The position numbers and the translations under genes are program-made. This document shows positions 18,015 through 27,146 of a stretch of 64,000 bases of DNA, in pieces. The notes under the pieces are model-generated. The model was not told the DNA's origin. It searched no databases and saw only the letters and a program-made list of their open reading frames with translations. This stretch comes from an uncultured Mucilaginibacter sp. (lineage in GTDB: Bacteria; Bacteroidota; Bacteroidia; Sphingobacteriales; Sphingobacteriaceae). Position 1 is the stretch's first letter, and the number at the start of each line of letters is the position of its first letter. The stretch is from assembly GCA_903864275.1 (NCBI GenBank), contig CAIPFE010000049.1, positions 1 through 64,000 on the forward strand. The letters run 5' to 3'.

Positions 18015-19251
18015 TTTGATTCATTTTAGGTTTGGAATTTTTTATAGTGAATTGATTAGTTTCGATTTCGTTGTCGTTATACTTTTTTACCCAAATCCCT
18101 CTTTATCCACAATCGATTGCAGATGTTTATTTAAACATTTTTGTAAAATGCATGAAGAAATAGCCTCCCGTGTACCCATAATCAACCTTTTTCCCATTAT
18201 TAAGCCCTGATTCCCGTCATTTATTCTTCTTTTTCACGGAACGAATTTAAACTATTTTTTTAATTCCGCAATCGATTGCAGGTTTTTTTTTATTTTTTTA
18301 AATAGACTAAAAACAAAAAAAGACATACCATTTACGACTTTACCAAAAAGCTCAACGTTGCTGCGCTTTCAGTTTCGAGGTATCAGAGTAAGCTGATGTT
18401 ACCTTAACTGTAACTTGCCTGGTTTGGGCCAACACGTGCAATTAGTTCGCAAAAAATTCCGTGACGCTTTTTTTCAACTATTAAATTTGTTATACAGTAC
18501 ATTTCGTCATTTTGATTCATTTAGCTGTTGAGCTATTCGGTTGATATAGGCGATTATTTAATCAATATTTTTGATTGGGAATATTCAGGCACATGGGCGT
18601 TTGTCCCAAGGTTTTACACAGCGTTATAAAAGGTTGATAATTAAAGTTTGTTAATTGGTTAAATTGTTAAAAGTACACTTATTAGGGTTTTAATTAATAG
18701 GGGAAATAATCGATGCTAAAATTATAGGAGTTATATATTGTATTGTAACAGTTTTGTTAATATTTATACAACAAATGTTACCTGCCACGTAAATAGTTGT
18801 GTTAATGATAGAAATAATTGCATTCGCAATGGCTTGCTTTGCGATAACTACATTTTATGAGCCTGATTTGGAAAGATCGACGGTTTTTTTCGTTTACTGG
18901 AACCCGGTCGAAAGCTGCCGGTTGAATTAAGAGACCATCGCCTGTGTACTTTTTGAACATTAAAAAAGCGCCCTGTATCTCACACAGAGCGCCGGATTAC
19001 CAAAAAGGCAAAACCAACTAAATCCCAATCAATTCCACTTAAATCAGGTACCTTTTTCCAGGGCATTAATGCTGTCTTATTGCGGGCATCAATTATTTTA
19101 AATTGAAAAACTGGTAAAAATTGATGTAAATTATTAAGGTGTGAAATTATTGGAGTTACTTTATAATGTGTAACAGTTTTGTTAATGCTTATACAATATT
19201 TGTTAATGCGCATTAATAGTCAAAAAGCCAGGAATCAAAGGCCCTGGTGGT
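18015..19251 (-). promoter_or_regulatory. Long non-coding region upstream of susC
   Basis: About 1.2 kb without a convincing gene between GH31 and susC, both minus-strand. It contains two degenerate copies of a ~68-bp module (about 18715-18784 and 19141-19208) sharing GTAACAGTTTTGTTAAT, and a second copy near 18493-18525 of the sequence around the susC start (ACATTTCGTCATTTTGATTC, compared with 18000-18026). A minus-strand terminator lies at 18962-18992. The size and internal repetition fit a regulated promoter region with a long leader. Exact promoter elements and the HTCS operator cannot be assigned by eye. Confidence 0.5.
18962..18992 (-). terminator. Rho-independent terminator after GH31 gene
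   Basis: GCGCCCTGT (18968-18976) pairs with ACAGAGCGC (18984-18992) with one mismatch and a seven-base loop. On the minus strand the stem runs into six T. It lies 260 bp beyond the GH31 stop, so the transcript would carry a long 3' tail that includes the second ~68-bp module. Confidence 0.65.
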
Positions 19252-21672
19252 TTATTTCAACTTTAGTGTTATCGCTTTACCTTCGTAGTTAATGATTTTA
19301 TCGGGGTTACCGGTAATTTCACTATTGGCCCCGTGCTCTTGTTTTACTAAAACGATGTTGAACTTGTGCCGTTTCATCATACCGGCAAAGATTCCTTTTC
19401 GGTCGGAAATACTAAGCTCCTTTAATCTATCATTCCATTTAAAGCTGATGGCTGCAGAATGTCCTTTTTCGTAATTATAATTGTCGTTTTCGTCTTCATA
19501 GAATTTAAATTCACCGTTGGCGCCAGGATAGATACGCAGTTCAATTGCGCCTGCAGGATTTTGGGTAGCATATTCAATATCAGGCCCCATTGGCACAATA
19601 GAACCAGCTTTAACATAAAGCGGCATGATATCAATTGGCGCTTTTGCATCAATGGTTTGGCCGCCATTCAAAGTTTCACCTGTCCAGAAATCAAACCATT
19701 TGCTTCCTTTGGGCAAATACACTTTCCTTGTTTTTACATCGCTGCTCTCATTTTTTCCTGTATATAATTGTTCTGTCACCGGATTTACTAAAAATGCAGG
19801 GCCAAACATGTACTGGTCAGGAATACCATAAACATTTTTATCATTCCTGAAATCAAAGCCCAGGGACCGCATTATGGTATAATTTTCATTGGTGACTTTA
19901 GCAGCCAATGAATAATTATATGGCAATAGGCGGTAACGAAGTTTGTCGTATTTTAATAGGATGGCTTTGGTTTTGTCGTCCCAGTTACTTGAAAACAGCG
20001 CCCTTTCACCTTTACCATGGATACGGAATATGGGGCAGAACGTGCCAAACTGGAACCAGCGCGTAAATAACTCCCGTGGTTGCGGCTCCTTCCAATCCGG
20101 AACTCCTTCTGGTGACGTGTACGAAATATATCCGCCAATATCTGATGTCCAGTAAGGCATGCCGGATATGCAGGCATTAATTCCCTGCGGCACCTGCGAT
20201 TTAAGCGCTCTGAATGTAGTGGTAACATCCGACGACCATAGGGTAACGGCGTTACGCTGCGAACCGGCAAATGCTTGCCTCACCAATAAGAATGCACGTT
20301 TGCCATCCATGTCATTCCGCCAGCCTTTATATAAGCCTTTGGAATGTTCCAAAGCATAACTGTTAAAGTAATCGATGCCCTTACCAACCGAAAAATTGGC
20401 CTTACGCCGTTCATCAAGCAGCGAGCCATTATCAGGTTCACACTGATCTACCCACCAGGCATCCCATCCATAGCGTTTTACTACGCTATCGCGGGCCTGC
20501 GCCCAATATAAGTCCCTTGCTTTTGGGTTATGGGCATCGTAATAAGTATCAAAAGTGTGGGTAACAAAATTGTCCCAGGTAATGCTTGTCAGAAAGCCCT
20601 TGCTTTTAAGTGCGTCAAAATCATTGGTGCCGCTACCAAATACAGGCCAGATGGATATCATGGCATGTATATTTGCCTTGTGCAATTCATTGATCATTGC
20701 TTTGGGATCAGGATACCTTTCCTTGTTCATGATATGCGACCCAATTGGAAGCGGCGACCACCAATACCAATCCTGGACAATGGCATCAACCGGGATATGA
20801 TTATTCCGATAGCTGTCTTTAACACGTAATATCTCCGCCTGGGTTTTATACCGGTCCTGCGATTGAACCAGCCCGAATGACCACCTCGGATACATCGGCG
20901 CTTTACCGGTGGCCGTTCTATAAAGGTCTATGATACGGTCAAAATCAGGCCCGTAAAAGAAATAATAATCGATCATCCTGCCGCTCTCCGAGACATATTT
21001 GTATTGTGTATTTTTTGCTTCGGCGCCATAAAAGTTTGATGCCGAATAATTATCCCACAGCAAACCGTAGCCTTTGGTTGATAACATTACAGGTATAGCG
21101 CCCGTCATATATTTAATTAACATACTTTGGTCGCGGCCTTTATAGTTGATGGAAAGCGTATCAGTAGGATGGCACCCTAAGCCAAAAAGGGCTTCGTCGG
21201 CGGGGGAATTAAAGGATGTATTACAATTATAGGTGTCAATCCCGGCGATGGTTGCCGTGTTCATGGTCTTATTTTCCCCGGTTTCGGAGGTGATGATATT
21301 CCCTTTTAAATCGGTATATGTTATGGCATTAGTGGTTTTATTTATGCTGATGTGAAGCTTTGATGTAGTGATAATAACCTGGCCGTTATGTTCAGATAGG
21401 TTAAAAGGCGCCCCGGGTTTCCAGGGATTATTTACCACCAAAGATTTTTTTGACGGGAAGGAATTAAAAATGGTGTATTTAACTTCTATAATGTCTGCTT
21501 TGCAAATCCTGACATTCATCAAACCTTTGTCCAGCTTAAACACAACGCCCTCTGCATTTTTTGTGTAAGAAATTATTGAGGCATTGGTCGCTGTTGCCGA
21601 TGTAATGATTAATAGTAAGATCACGATCCATTTTATTTTTCCGGCCTTGCTTAATTGTAAATTTATTTTCAT
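19252..21672 (-). CDS. GH31 family alpha-glycosidase (alpha-glucosidase or alpha-xylosidase)
   Basis: An 806-aa exported glycoside hydrolase with an N-terminal hydrophobic signal (WIVILLLIITSATATNAS). It has a GH31 N-terminal beta-sandwich (LFGLGCHPTD, GYGLLWDN), then the TIM barrel starting PMYPRWSFGLVQSQDRYKT. The catalytic nucleophile is the Asp of WWVDQCEPD (near residue 408) and the acid/base is the Asp of WSSDVTTTF (near residue 480). IHGKGERALFSSNWD and MRSLGFDF complete the barrel, and a DUF5110-like C-terminal domain follows. GH31 enzymes cleave alpha-glucosides or alpha-xylosides with retention; QDW and the WWSPLP stretch do not settle the substrate. It lies between the HTCS regulator and susC, so it probably acts in the periplasm on imported oligosaccharide. 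Confidence 0.93.
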   Translation of the reverse strand: MKINLQLSKAGKIKWIVILLLIITSATATNASIISYTKNAEGVVFKLDKGLMNVRICKADIIEVKYTIFNSFPSKKSLVVNNPWKPGAPFNLSEHNGQVIITTSKLHISINKTTNAITYTDLKGNIITSETGENKTMNTATIAGIDTYNCNTSFNSPADEALFGLGCHPTDTLSINYKGRDQSMLIKYMTGAIPVMLSTKGYGLLWDNYSASNFYGAEAKNTQYKYVSESGRMIDYYFFYGPDFDRIIDLYRTATGKAPMYPRWSFGLVQSQDRYKTQAEILRVKDSYRNNHIPVDAIVQDWYWWSPLPIGSHIMNKERYPDPKAMINELHKANIHAMISIWPVFGSGTNDFDALKSKGFLTSITWDNFVTHTFDTYYDAHNPKARDLYWAQARDSVVKRYGWDAWWVDQCEPDNGSLLDERRKANFSVGKGIDYFNSYALEHSKGLYKGWRNDMDGKRAFLLVRQAFAGSQRNAVTLWSSDVTTTFRALKSQVPQGINACISGMPYWTSDIGGYISYTSPEGVPDWKEPQPRELFTRWFQFGTFCPIFRIHGKGERALFSSNWDDKTKAILLKYDKLRYRLLPYNYSLAAKVTNENYTIMRSLGFDFRNDKNVYGIPDQYMFGPAFLVNPVTEQLYTGKNESSDVKTRKVYLPKGSKWFDFWTGETLNGGQTIDAKAPIDIMPLYVKAGSIVPMGPDIEYATQNPAGAIELRIYPGANGEFKFYEDENDNYNYEKGHSAAISFKWNDRLKELSISDRKGIFAGMMKRHKFNIVLVKQEHGANSEITGNPDKIINYEGKAITLKLK

Positions 21673-22296
21673 CTATAGTATGGGTTATCTAGGGAATTAT
21701 TGCTTATGCCGGTGTTCATTTTTTAAACTGATAACAAGAAGTCGACCTTTAAACCCGACCCGCCATAACGCTTCTAATGGAAATCCCGGTAAGGCATACA
21801 GACCGGAAAAGTGCCTGGTTTTCATGTCAAATATAATACAACAACATATCGACTTTAAAACTACTCCGGTTTTTTTAAAACGAATAGCAGAATTGATTAT
21901 AAGTATACCACAAATGTTTTATTTGGAACCTTTTTTGATAATCAGCATCCTGACAACTGAAATAATACCGTTAATTGCGCCAGGCAGTTGATTGAGTGTT
22001 GTGTTTCCGTTAATTTGCCCTAATTGCCGAGGGACTTTGCCTAAGGCTCATTTGCCGCTTTTTCCTTATCCGTCGGCTGAAGCCAACGCTATGTATCGTA
22101 ATAATCAGTATATCAGCTAATTTACGTCAGCTTTAGCGGCCGGTGGTTGCACAAGGGGATAGGGCTTTTGGCAAAATGCCGACCAATACAAACCCGTATG
22201 GTGTTATCAAACCAAAATAAAGCAGGCCCCACAGGGCCTGCAATCTTTAGAATACAATGACCAACAAAATGCGGTACAGCTGTTTTATTCTTGTAA
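21673..22296. other. Intergenic region between regulator and GH31 gene
   Basis: About 620 bp without a supported gene. A plus-strand frame at 21584-21991 begins inside the GH31 gene and shows no family features. The only clear element is the terminator hairpin at 22214-22241. The portion near 21680-21750 should hold the GH31 promoter, but no motif is convincing by eye. Confidence 0.55.
22214..22241 (-). terminator. Rho-independent terminator of the HTCS gene
   Basis: GCAGGCCC (22222-22229) and GGGCCTGC (22234-22241) form a perfect 8-bp GC-rich stem with a 4-base loop. On the minus strand it is followed by TTTATTTTGG. It lies 56 bp past the HTCS stop codon. Confidence 0.8.
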
Positions 22297-25200
22297 TTAG
22301 ACAGGTGTTTCTTCCTTTTCTTTATTACGTATCTCAACTATGAATTCCGAAGGAAGAACGCCGAATTCCTCTTTGAATACTTTTGCAAAATAGGCCGCGT
22401 TATTGAAACCCACCTCATAGGCCACATTGGCAATACTTAATTTGCTTTTCTGTAATAATTGCACTGCTCTTTTTAAGCGAATAGTTCTGATACAGTCAAC
22501 CGGGGTTTTTCCGGTTAGCGTTAGTAATTTTTTATAGAGTGAAACCCTGCTGAGGTTCAAATTGCTGCTCAACTCTTCTACAGAGAAGTTGGGATTGGTG
22601 ATATTTTTTTCTATGCAATCGATTGCATTTTTCAAAAATTTATCATCCTCTGATACCACGATAAGGTCCTTTGCCTGTATGTGAAACTGCTTTTGATAGG
22701 TTTGCTTCATGGTTTCCTGCATCCGCAGCAGGTTAAGTATCTTCGACAGCAATATCTCGAAGTTAAAAGGCTTCACAATATAATCATTGGCGCCATTATC
22801 AAGGCCGGCCAACTGATCATGTTCAGCCGATAATGCAGTCAGTAAAATAATCGGTATTTGGGCTGTGCGACTATCCCCTTTTATTTTTTTACAAAGCTCC
22901 AGGCCATTCATTTCAGGCATACCTATATCACTTACAATAAGTTTTGGATGCAGGCCCAGCGCTTTTTGCCAGCCATCTTTGCCGTTTACGGCTTCTATGA
23001 TATGAAAACTATGTTTCAGGTTGTCTTTCAGGTAGAACCTTAGGTCATCATTGTCCTCGACTAATAAAATTGTGGGCTTCTTTGATAGCGCGGCGGTGTC
23101 GTTTCCATTCTTCAAAACGGAATAGGATGGTTCCTCATGAGGTGTATTATCAACCATTGGTTCCGCGCTCACATCACTAACCGGAATTTCGATAGTAAAA
23201 ACAGTTCCGTAATTGGGTTCACTTTCTATTGTGATCGTACCCCCGTGCATTTTTATAAATTCTTTTGTAATTGACAGGCCAATACCGCTTCCCTGGTTCA
23301 ACAAACTTTCGGGCATGTCATCCTGGAAAAATCGCTCGAATATTTTTTCATGGTTCTCCACGGGTATCCCAATACCGGTGTCAATTACCTTTATGGTCAG
23401 TACTTTTTGTTCATTTGCAAAAACATCTTCACCTGATAAGCTCAACATAACACTGACATACCCCCCGGAAGGGGTAAATTTAAAAGCATTGGAAAGCAGG
23501 TTAAAAAGTATGCGCTCTATCTTATCATGATCGAAATTTGTGGTTAAAGAACATTCTCCGCTTTCAAAAATATATTGAATTTGTTTATGGTGGGCAACAT
23601 CTGTAAATGATGAAGAAACTTCTCGTATAAATTTTATGATATCGCCTTTCTTTAAACAAAGCTTTAACTCGTTGTATTCCATTTTACGAAAATCCAACAG
23701 TTGGTTAACAAGGTTAAGCAGCCGCCCCCCGTTTCTTTTTATCATTACCAGGTGATGTTGTTGGTCGGGCTTGTCGGCCGTTTTTATCAAATCATCAATT
23801 GGCGACAAAATCAAGGATAGGGGTGTCCGGAACTCGTGGCTTACATTAGTAAAAAATTTAATTTTCATCAAATCAAGCTGGTGCATACGTCGGGCTTCCT
23901 CACGTTCGTTCTCGATTTTCCAGTCTGCCTCTATCTCCGCCTGTTTTGTTTGAAATTGCCGTTTCAATTTAACAATACCCCTGTGCCTTATGTAAAGTAA
24001 AAGCCCAGCTACAACAAGCAGATAGATGATGTACGCTAACGGGGTTTTCCAGAATGGCGGTAATATCCTGATCTTTAGCGTGATCAAACTACCATTACTT
24101 GCGGTGTTGGAGTTTTGCGCCCTGACCTTGAATGTGTAATCTCCCCCATCAAGGTTAGTATAGGTTGCCTTACGGTCGCCGGCGGGCGCTGTGATCCAAC
24201 TTTTGTCAAACCCTTCAAGCGTATATTGATACTTGATCTTATCGGGATTGAAATAATCACATGCCGTAAATTCAATACTGAACACATTTTCGCTATAGTT
24301 TAATGTAAGTAACTGCGTTTCGGAGATTGATTTTGTTAAGATAACACTCCCTTTTACAGTATCGCCTACTACGACGCTTTTATTAAATAGCTGGAAATCA
24401 GTTAATACTAAATTTTGTTTGAGCTTAAAAGTATTTATCCTACCCGGATCAAATAAATTAAAGCCGTGGGCGCCGCCAAATACCAATTCGCCGTCCCTTA
24501 ATTTTAGCGCTGCATATAAATTAAACCACCTGCCCTGCAGGCCATCAAACTCATTGAAGTTATTTAACTGAAACTTGTACTTTTCTCCTTTTTTTGTGAT
24601 CGCCACGCTTGTTAACCCGTTGGTTGTGCTTATCCACATTTTCCCCTGCTTGTCTTCCAGGATATTTGAAACATTACTTGAGGGAAAAATTAACCCATCA
24701 TCGGCTGATAGGAATTTATCAGTTTGTGTATTAAATATACTTAAGCCGTCTTTCGTCCCTATCCACATCAGGCCCCTGCTGTCTTCTGTGATAGCATTTA
24801 CATCTATCGCCATCACCCTTTTTGGATTTTTATAGAGCATGAAATAATGTTTTACCATATTGGTTTTTTTCACTATTACATCTATTCCCTTATCCCTTCC
24901 TATCCATATATTTTGCTGATGGTCTTCATATAGCACCGAAGTATAATCTGAGCACATAGGTATCCCGGCTTGGGGATGGCTGAAAGTGTTGCTTTTAGGG
25001 TTGTAAACATTAAGGCCACCCGCAAACGTACCTACCCATAAATTGTTGCTTGAGTCTTCGATAATGCTGTAAACCCGGTCATCAGTGATACTCCCAGATA
25101 TCTTGTCACTATGCCGGTAATGAATAAATCTTTTATCATCAAAGCGTTCTAACCCTCCAAAGTAAGTTCCTATCCAAAGTTTATGTCCCTTATCAATGTG

Positions 25201-26472
25201 TAAACAAACAATAACATCATTTGATATACTGTTTGGGTTCAGCGGGTCATGTTTATATTGCGTAAAAGTATTATCCGATCGGTTGAAATATACTAAGCCC
25301 CCGCCATTCGTCCCTATCCATAAATTCCCGCGATCGTCTTCGGCAAAACAATTTACATCCTCAAAAGGCAAACTTTTTGGATCGGTTGTAAAATGTTTGT
25401 AAAGCGGGAACGGCATAATCCCGCTGTGATAATAATTTAAACCTTGTTTAAAAGTACCTGCCCATATTATACCTGCATTGTCTTTATACAAATTGATGCT
25501 ATTCCCGCTTAATGACTTGGGATCATCCTCGCGGTTCACCAGATAGGTAACCTTTTGTGTAGACAGATCGAAAATATTAATACCCCCATGATCGGTCCCG
25601 ATCCATATTTTATTATCATCAGCCTGTACAACACTATTTATGATATTTGAATTAAGCTTGTTTCCGGGCGCTTCTTTATTAAGATGCAGCAAAGTATAAT
25701 TGTGTGTATTTAAGCAAAAAACGCCAATAGGGGCCGCAGCGGAATAAATCCACAAATTTTTATGATTATCAATGGTCATATTATATAATTGTGGCTTGGC
25801 ATTATTAGTTTTTGCAACGCCAGAGTAGCTGTTTATAATTTTGTTATACTTAAAATCTGTTTGATCTATTGTCCCGTCATTATATATCAGCCATGTGGAA
25901 TTTTGGGAAATTGAAACTATATCCCTTACCATGTTTGAATGCAGCACTATCTTTGAATTTTGCGAACTGCTATAGAAAACAGTAGAATTATTTTGCGGGT
26001 GATAACAATATAAACCGCTTTTATCTGTAATAAACCAAAAGTTGCCTTCATAATCTTTTTTAACTGAAGTTATCTGGCTGGTCGGGATATGATAACCTTC
26101 AAGTTCACCGGCAATGTTGTTTGAAAATTTTTCAGTGGTGGAATTATAAATGCTTATGGTGCTGTGTGAAAATATCCATAATTTTTTCTCAGGCCCTTCA
26201 AAAATGTTCAATACATGATTTTCGCCTAATGAATGATCGTCTTTAGCATCATGTTTAAAAACTTTGAAACTATAACCGTCGTACTTGTTAAGCCCTGAAG
26301 TGGTGCCAAACCACATAAAACCTTTGTCATCCCTGAAAAAGCAGTTAACCTGGTTGTCAGAAAGGCCATTTGATATATCTAAACGTGAAAACTTATACTG
26401 GTCGTTTTGAGCATACGACCAATGCTGAATAAAGGCGAACAGGATAAAAAATAAATAAATTTTAACACGCAT
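22297..26472 (-). CDS. Hybrid two-component system sensor-regulator (HTCS)
   Basis: A 1391-aa one-protein signalling system. A signal peptide is followed by two seven-bladed reg_prop propellers (repeats such as DDKGFMWFGTTSGLNKYDG and DDNKIWIGTDHGGINIFD, about residues 25-665). A Y_Y_Y domain (about 725-800) and a membrane segment (PLAYIIYLLVVAGLLLYI) come next. The histidine kinase has its H-box in NVSHEFRTPLSL (near residue 878), with ATPase motifs DTGIGIP and GSGIGLSI. A receiver domain has its phospho-Asp in VSDIGMPEMNG (near 1181). The C-terminus is an AraC-type DNA-binding domain (GFNNAAYFAKVFKEEFG). HTCS proteins bind an oligosaccharide in the periplasm and activate the adjacent susCD operon, which fits its position here. 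Confidence 0.96.
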   Translation of the reverse strand: MRVKIYLFFILFAFIQHWSYAQNDQYKFSRLDISNGLSDNQVNCFFRDDKGFMWFGTTSGLNKYDGYSFKVFKHDAKDDHSLGENHVLNIFEGPEKKLWIFSHSTISIYNSTTEKFSNNIAGELEGYHIPTSQITSVKKDYEGNFWFITDKSGLYCYHPQNNSTVFYSSSQNSKIVLHSNMVRDIVSISQNSTWLIYNDGTIDQTDFKYNKIINSYSGVAKTNNAKPQLYNMTIDNHKNLWIYSAAAPIGVFCLNTHNYTLLHLNKEAPGNKLNSNIINSVVQADDNKIWIGTDHGGINIFDLSTQKVTYLVNREDDPKSLSGNSINLYKDNAGIIWAGTFKQGLNYYHSGIMPFPLYKHFTTDPKSLPFEDVNCFAEDDRGNLWIGTNGGGLVYFNRSDNTFTQYKHDPLNPNSISNDVIVCLHIDKGHKLWIGTYFGGLERFDDKRFIHYRHSDKISGSITDDRVYSIIEDSSNNLWVGTFAGGLNVYNPKSNTFSHPQAGIPMCSDYTSVLYEDHQQNIWIGRDKGIDVIVKKTNMVKHYFMLYKNPKRVMAIDVNAITEDSRGLMWIGTKDGLSIFNTQTDKFLSADDGLIFPSSNVSNILEDKQGKMWISTTNGLTSVAITKKGEKYKFQLNNFNEFDGLQGRWFNLYAALKLRDGELVFGGAHGFNLFDPGRINTFKLKQNLVLTDFQLFNKSVVVGDTVKGSVILTKSISETQLLTLNYSENVFSIEFTACDYFNPDKIKYQYTLEGFDKSWITAPAGDRKATYTNLDGGDYTFKVRAQNSNTASNGSLITLKIRILPPFWKTPLAYIIYLLVVAGLLLYIRHRGIVKLKRQFQTKQAEIEADWKIENEREEARRMHQLDLMKIKFFTNVSHEFRTPLSLILSPIDDLIKTADKPDQQHHLVMIKRNGGRLLNLVNQLLDFRKMEYNELKLCLKKGDIIKFIREVSSSFTDVAHHKQIQYIFESGECSLTTNFDHDKIERILFNLLSNAFKFTPSGGYVSVMLSLSGEDVFANEQKVLTIKVIDTGIGIPVENHEKIFERFFQDDMPESLLNQGSGIGLSITKEFIKMHGGTITIESEPNYGTVFTIEIPVSDVSAEPMVDNTPHEEPSYSVLKNGNDTAALSKKPTILLVEDNDDLRFYLKDNLKHSFHIIEAVNGKDGWQKALGLHPKLIVSDIGMPEMNGLELCKKIKGDSRTAQIPIILLTALSAEHDQLAGLDNGANDYIVKPFNFEILLSKILNLLRMQETMKQTYQKQFHIQAKDLIVVSEDDKFLKNAIDCIEKNITNPNFSVEELSSNLNLSRVSLYKKLLTLTGKTPVDCIRTIRLKRAVQLLQKSKLSIANVAYEVGFNNAAYFAKVFKEEFGVLPSEFIVEIRNKEKEETPV

Positions 26473-26814
26473 TGTCTATAAATAAATTATTAATACGCAA
26501 AGTTTAAAGTTATTAGCATTGATCATTAATTGTTAATAGTACAATAATAATAGTAATTACAACGCATTTTGATTTTGCCTTATTTAAAGCAAAACTTACC
26601 AGATAAATGTAAAGTCAGTACTATTTACGCATTCAAAGGATTAGGGTAGTCCTCGGTTTATAAGAGATGCATATTGTAAAAATATGAGTTTTTAACGATA
26701 AATAAAACAAATGTTAAAATAGGATGGTAAACCGTGTAAACATGAAGGGTTTCTGTAGAGTAAAAACAATGAATGGTCTACTTACAAATGTTTTCAAATT
26801 TCGCACGGAATTTT

Positions 26815-26923
26815 TGAGAAATGTGTGAACACAAAAAAGCCATTTACAAATTTTATCGTAAATGGCTGATTTTTTGTGACCTAGGAGAGGATCGAACTCT
26901 CGACCCACTGATTAAGAGTCAGT
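26815..26923. repeat. Left end of the integrated element: partial tRNA-Lys attachment repeat
   Basis: The stretch 26877-26923 is the 3' half of a tRNA-Lys gene (anticodon stem to discriminator), matching 48623-48669 of the intact gene at 46 of 47 positions. The likeness continues outward through the tRNA terminator hairpin (26838-26867, compared with 48583-48613) to the word TGAGAAATGTGTGAA. Past 26923 the sequence no longer matches a tRNA. Together with the adjacent integrase gene, this marks the attachment site created by insertion into the tRNA gene. Confidence 0.9.
26838..26867 (-). terminator. Hairpin terminator of the displaced tRNA 3' end
   Basis: AGCCATTTAC and GTAAATGGCT form a perfect 10-bp stem around AAATTTTATC, followed on the minus strand by six T. 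A second copy lies beside the intact tRNA at 48583-48613, so the element carries its own copy and restores the tRNA terminator on insertion. Confidence 0.8.
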
Positions 26924-27033
26924 AGATGGCCTCTATCGTTGTTTTGTTATTTTTATATTTACTTATATATCAATATGTTATAAATTATGTCTTTATGCTT
27001 ATTTATTGATTTTATGTTATTTTTTGCTCATTT

Positions 27034-27053
27034 GTGTGAGAAATGTGTGAGAG
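27034..27053 (+). repeat. Candidate integrase arm-site repeat, left end
   Basis: GTGTGAGAAATGTGTGAGAG also occurs as GTGTGAGAAATGTGTGAGAA at 48557-48576, near the right end. Shorter versions are at 26815-26829 and 27106-27117. Each consists of two GTGTGAG-like words 11 bp apart. Their placement at both inner ends of the element suggests integrase or excisionase binding sites. Confidence 0.55.
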
Positions 27054-27146
27054 AAAAACTTGTATTTTATGCGAAATTTGCTTAGATTAGCACCTAATTA
27101 AAAATGTGTGTGAGATAAAATTGAAAATTCCTTAAATTTAGACAAA

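Noticed and set aside
21584..21991. 135-codon plus-strand frame between GH31 and HTCS
   Set aside because: It begins inside GH31 on the opposite strand and shows no domain or signal features consistent with a real protein.
26714..26908. 64-codon minus-strand frame at the left end of the island
   Set aside because: It runs through the partial tRNA and its terminator hairpin; an open frame there is accidental.
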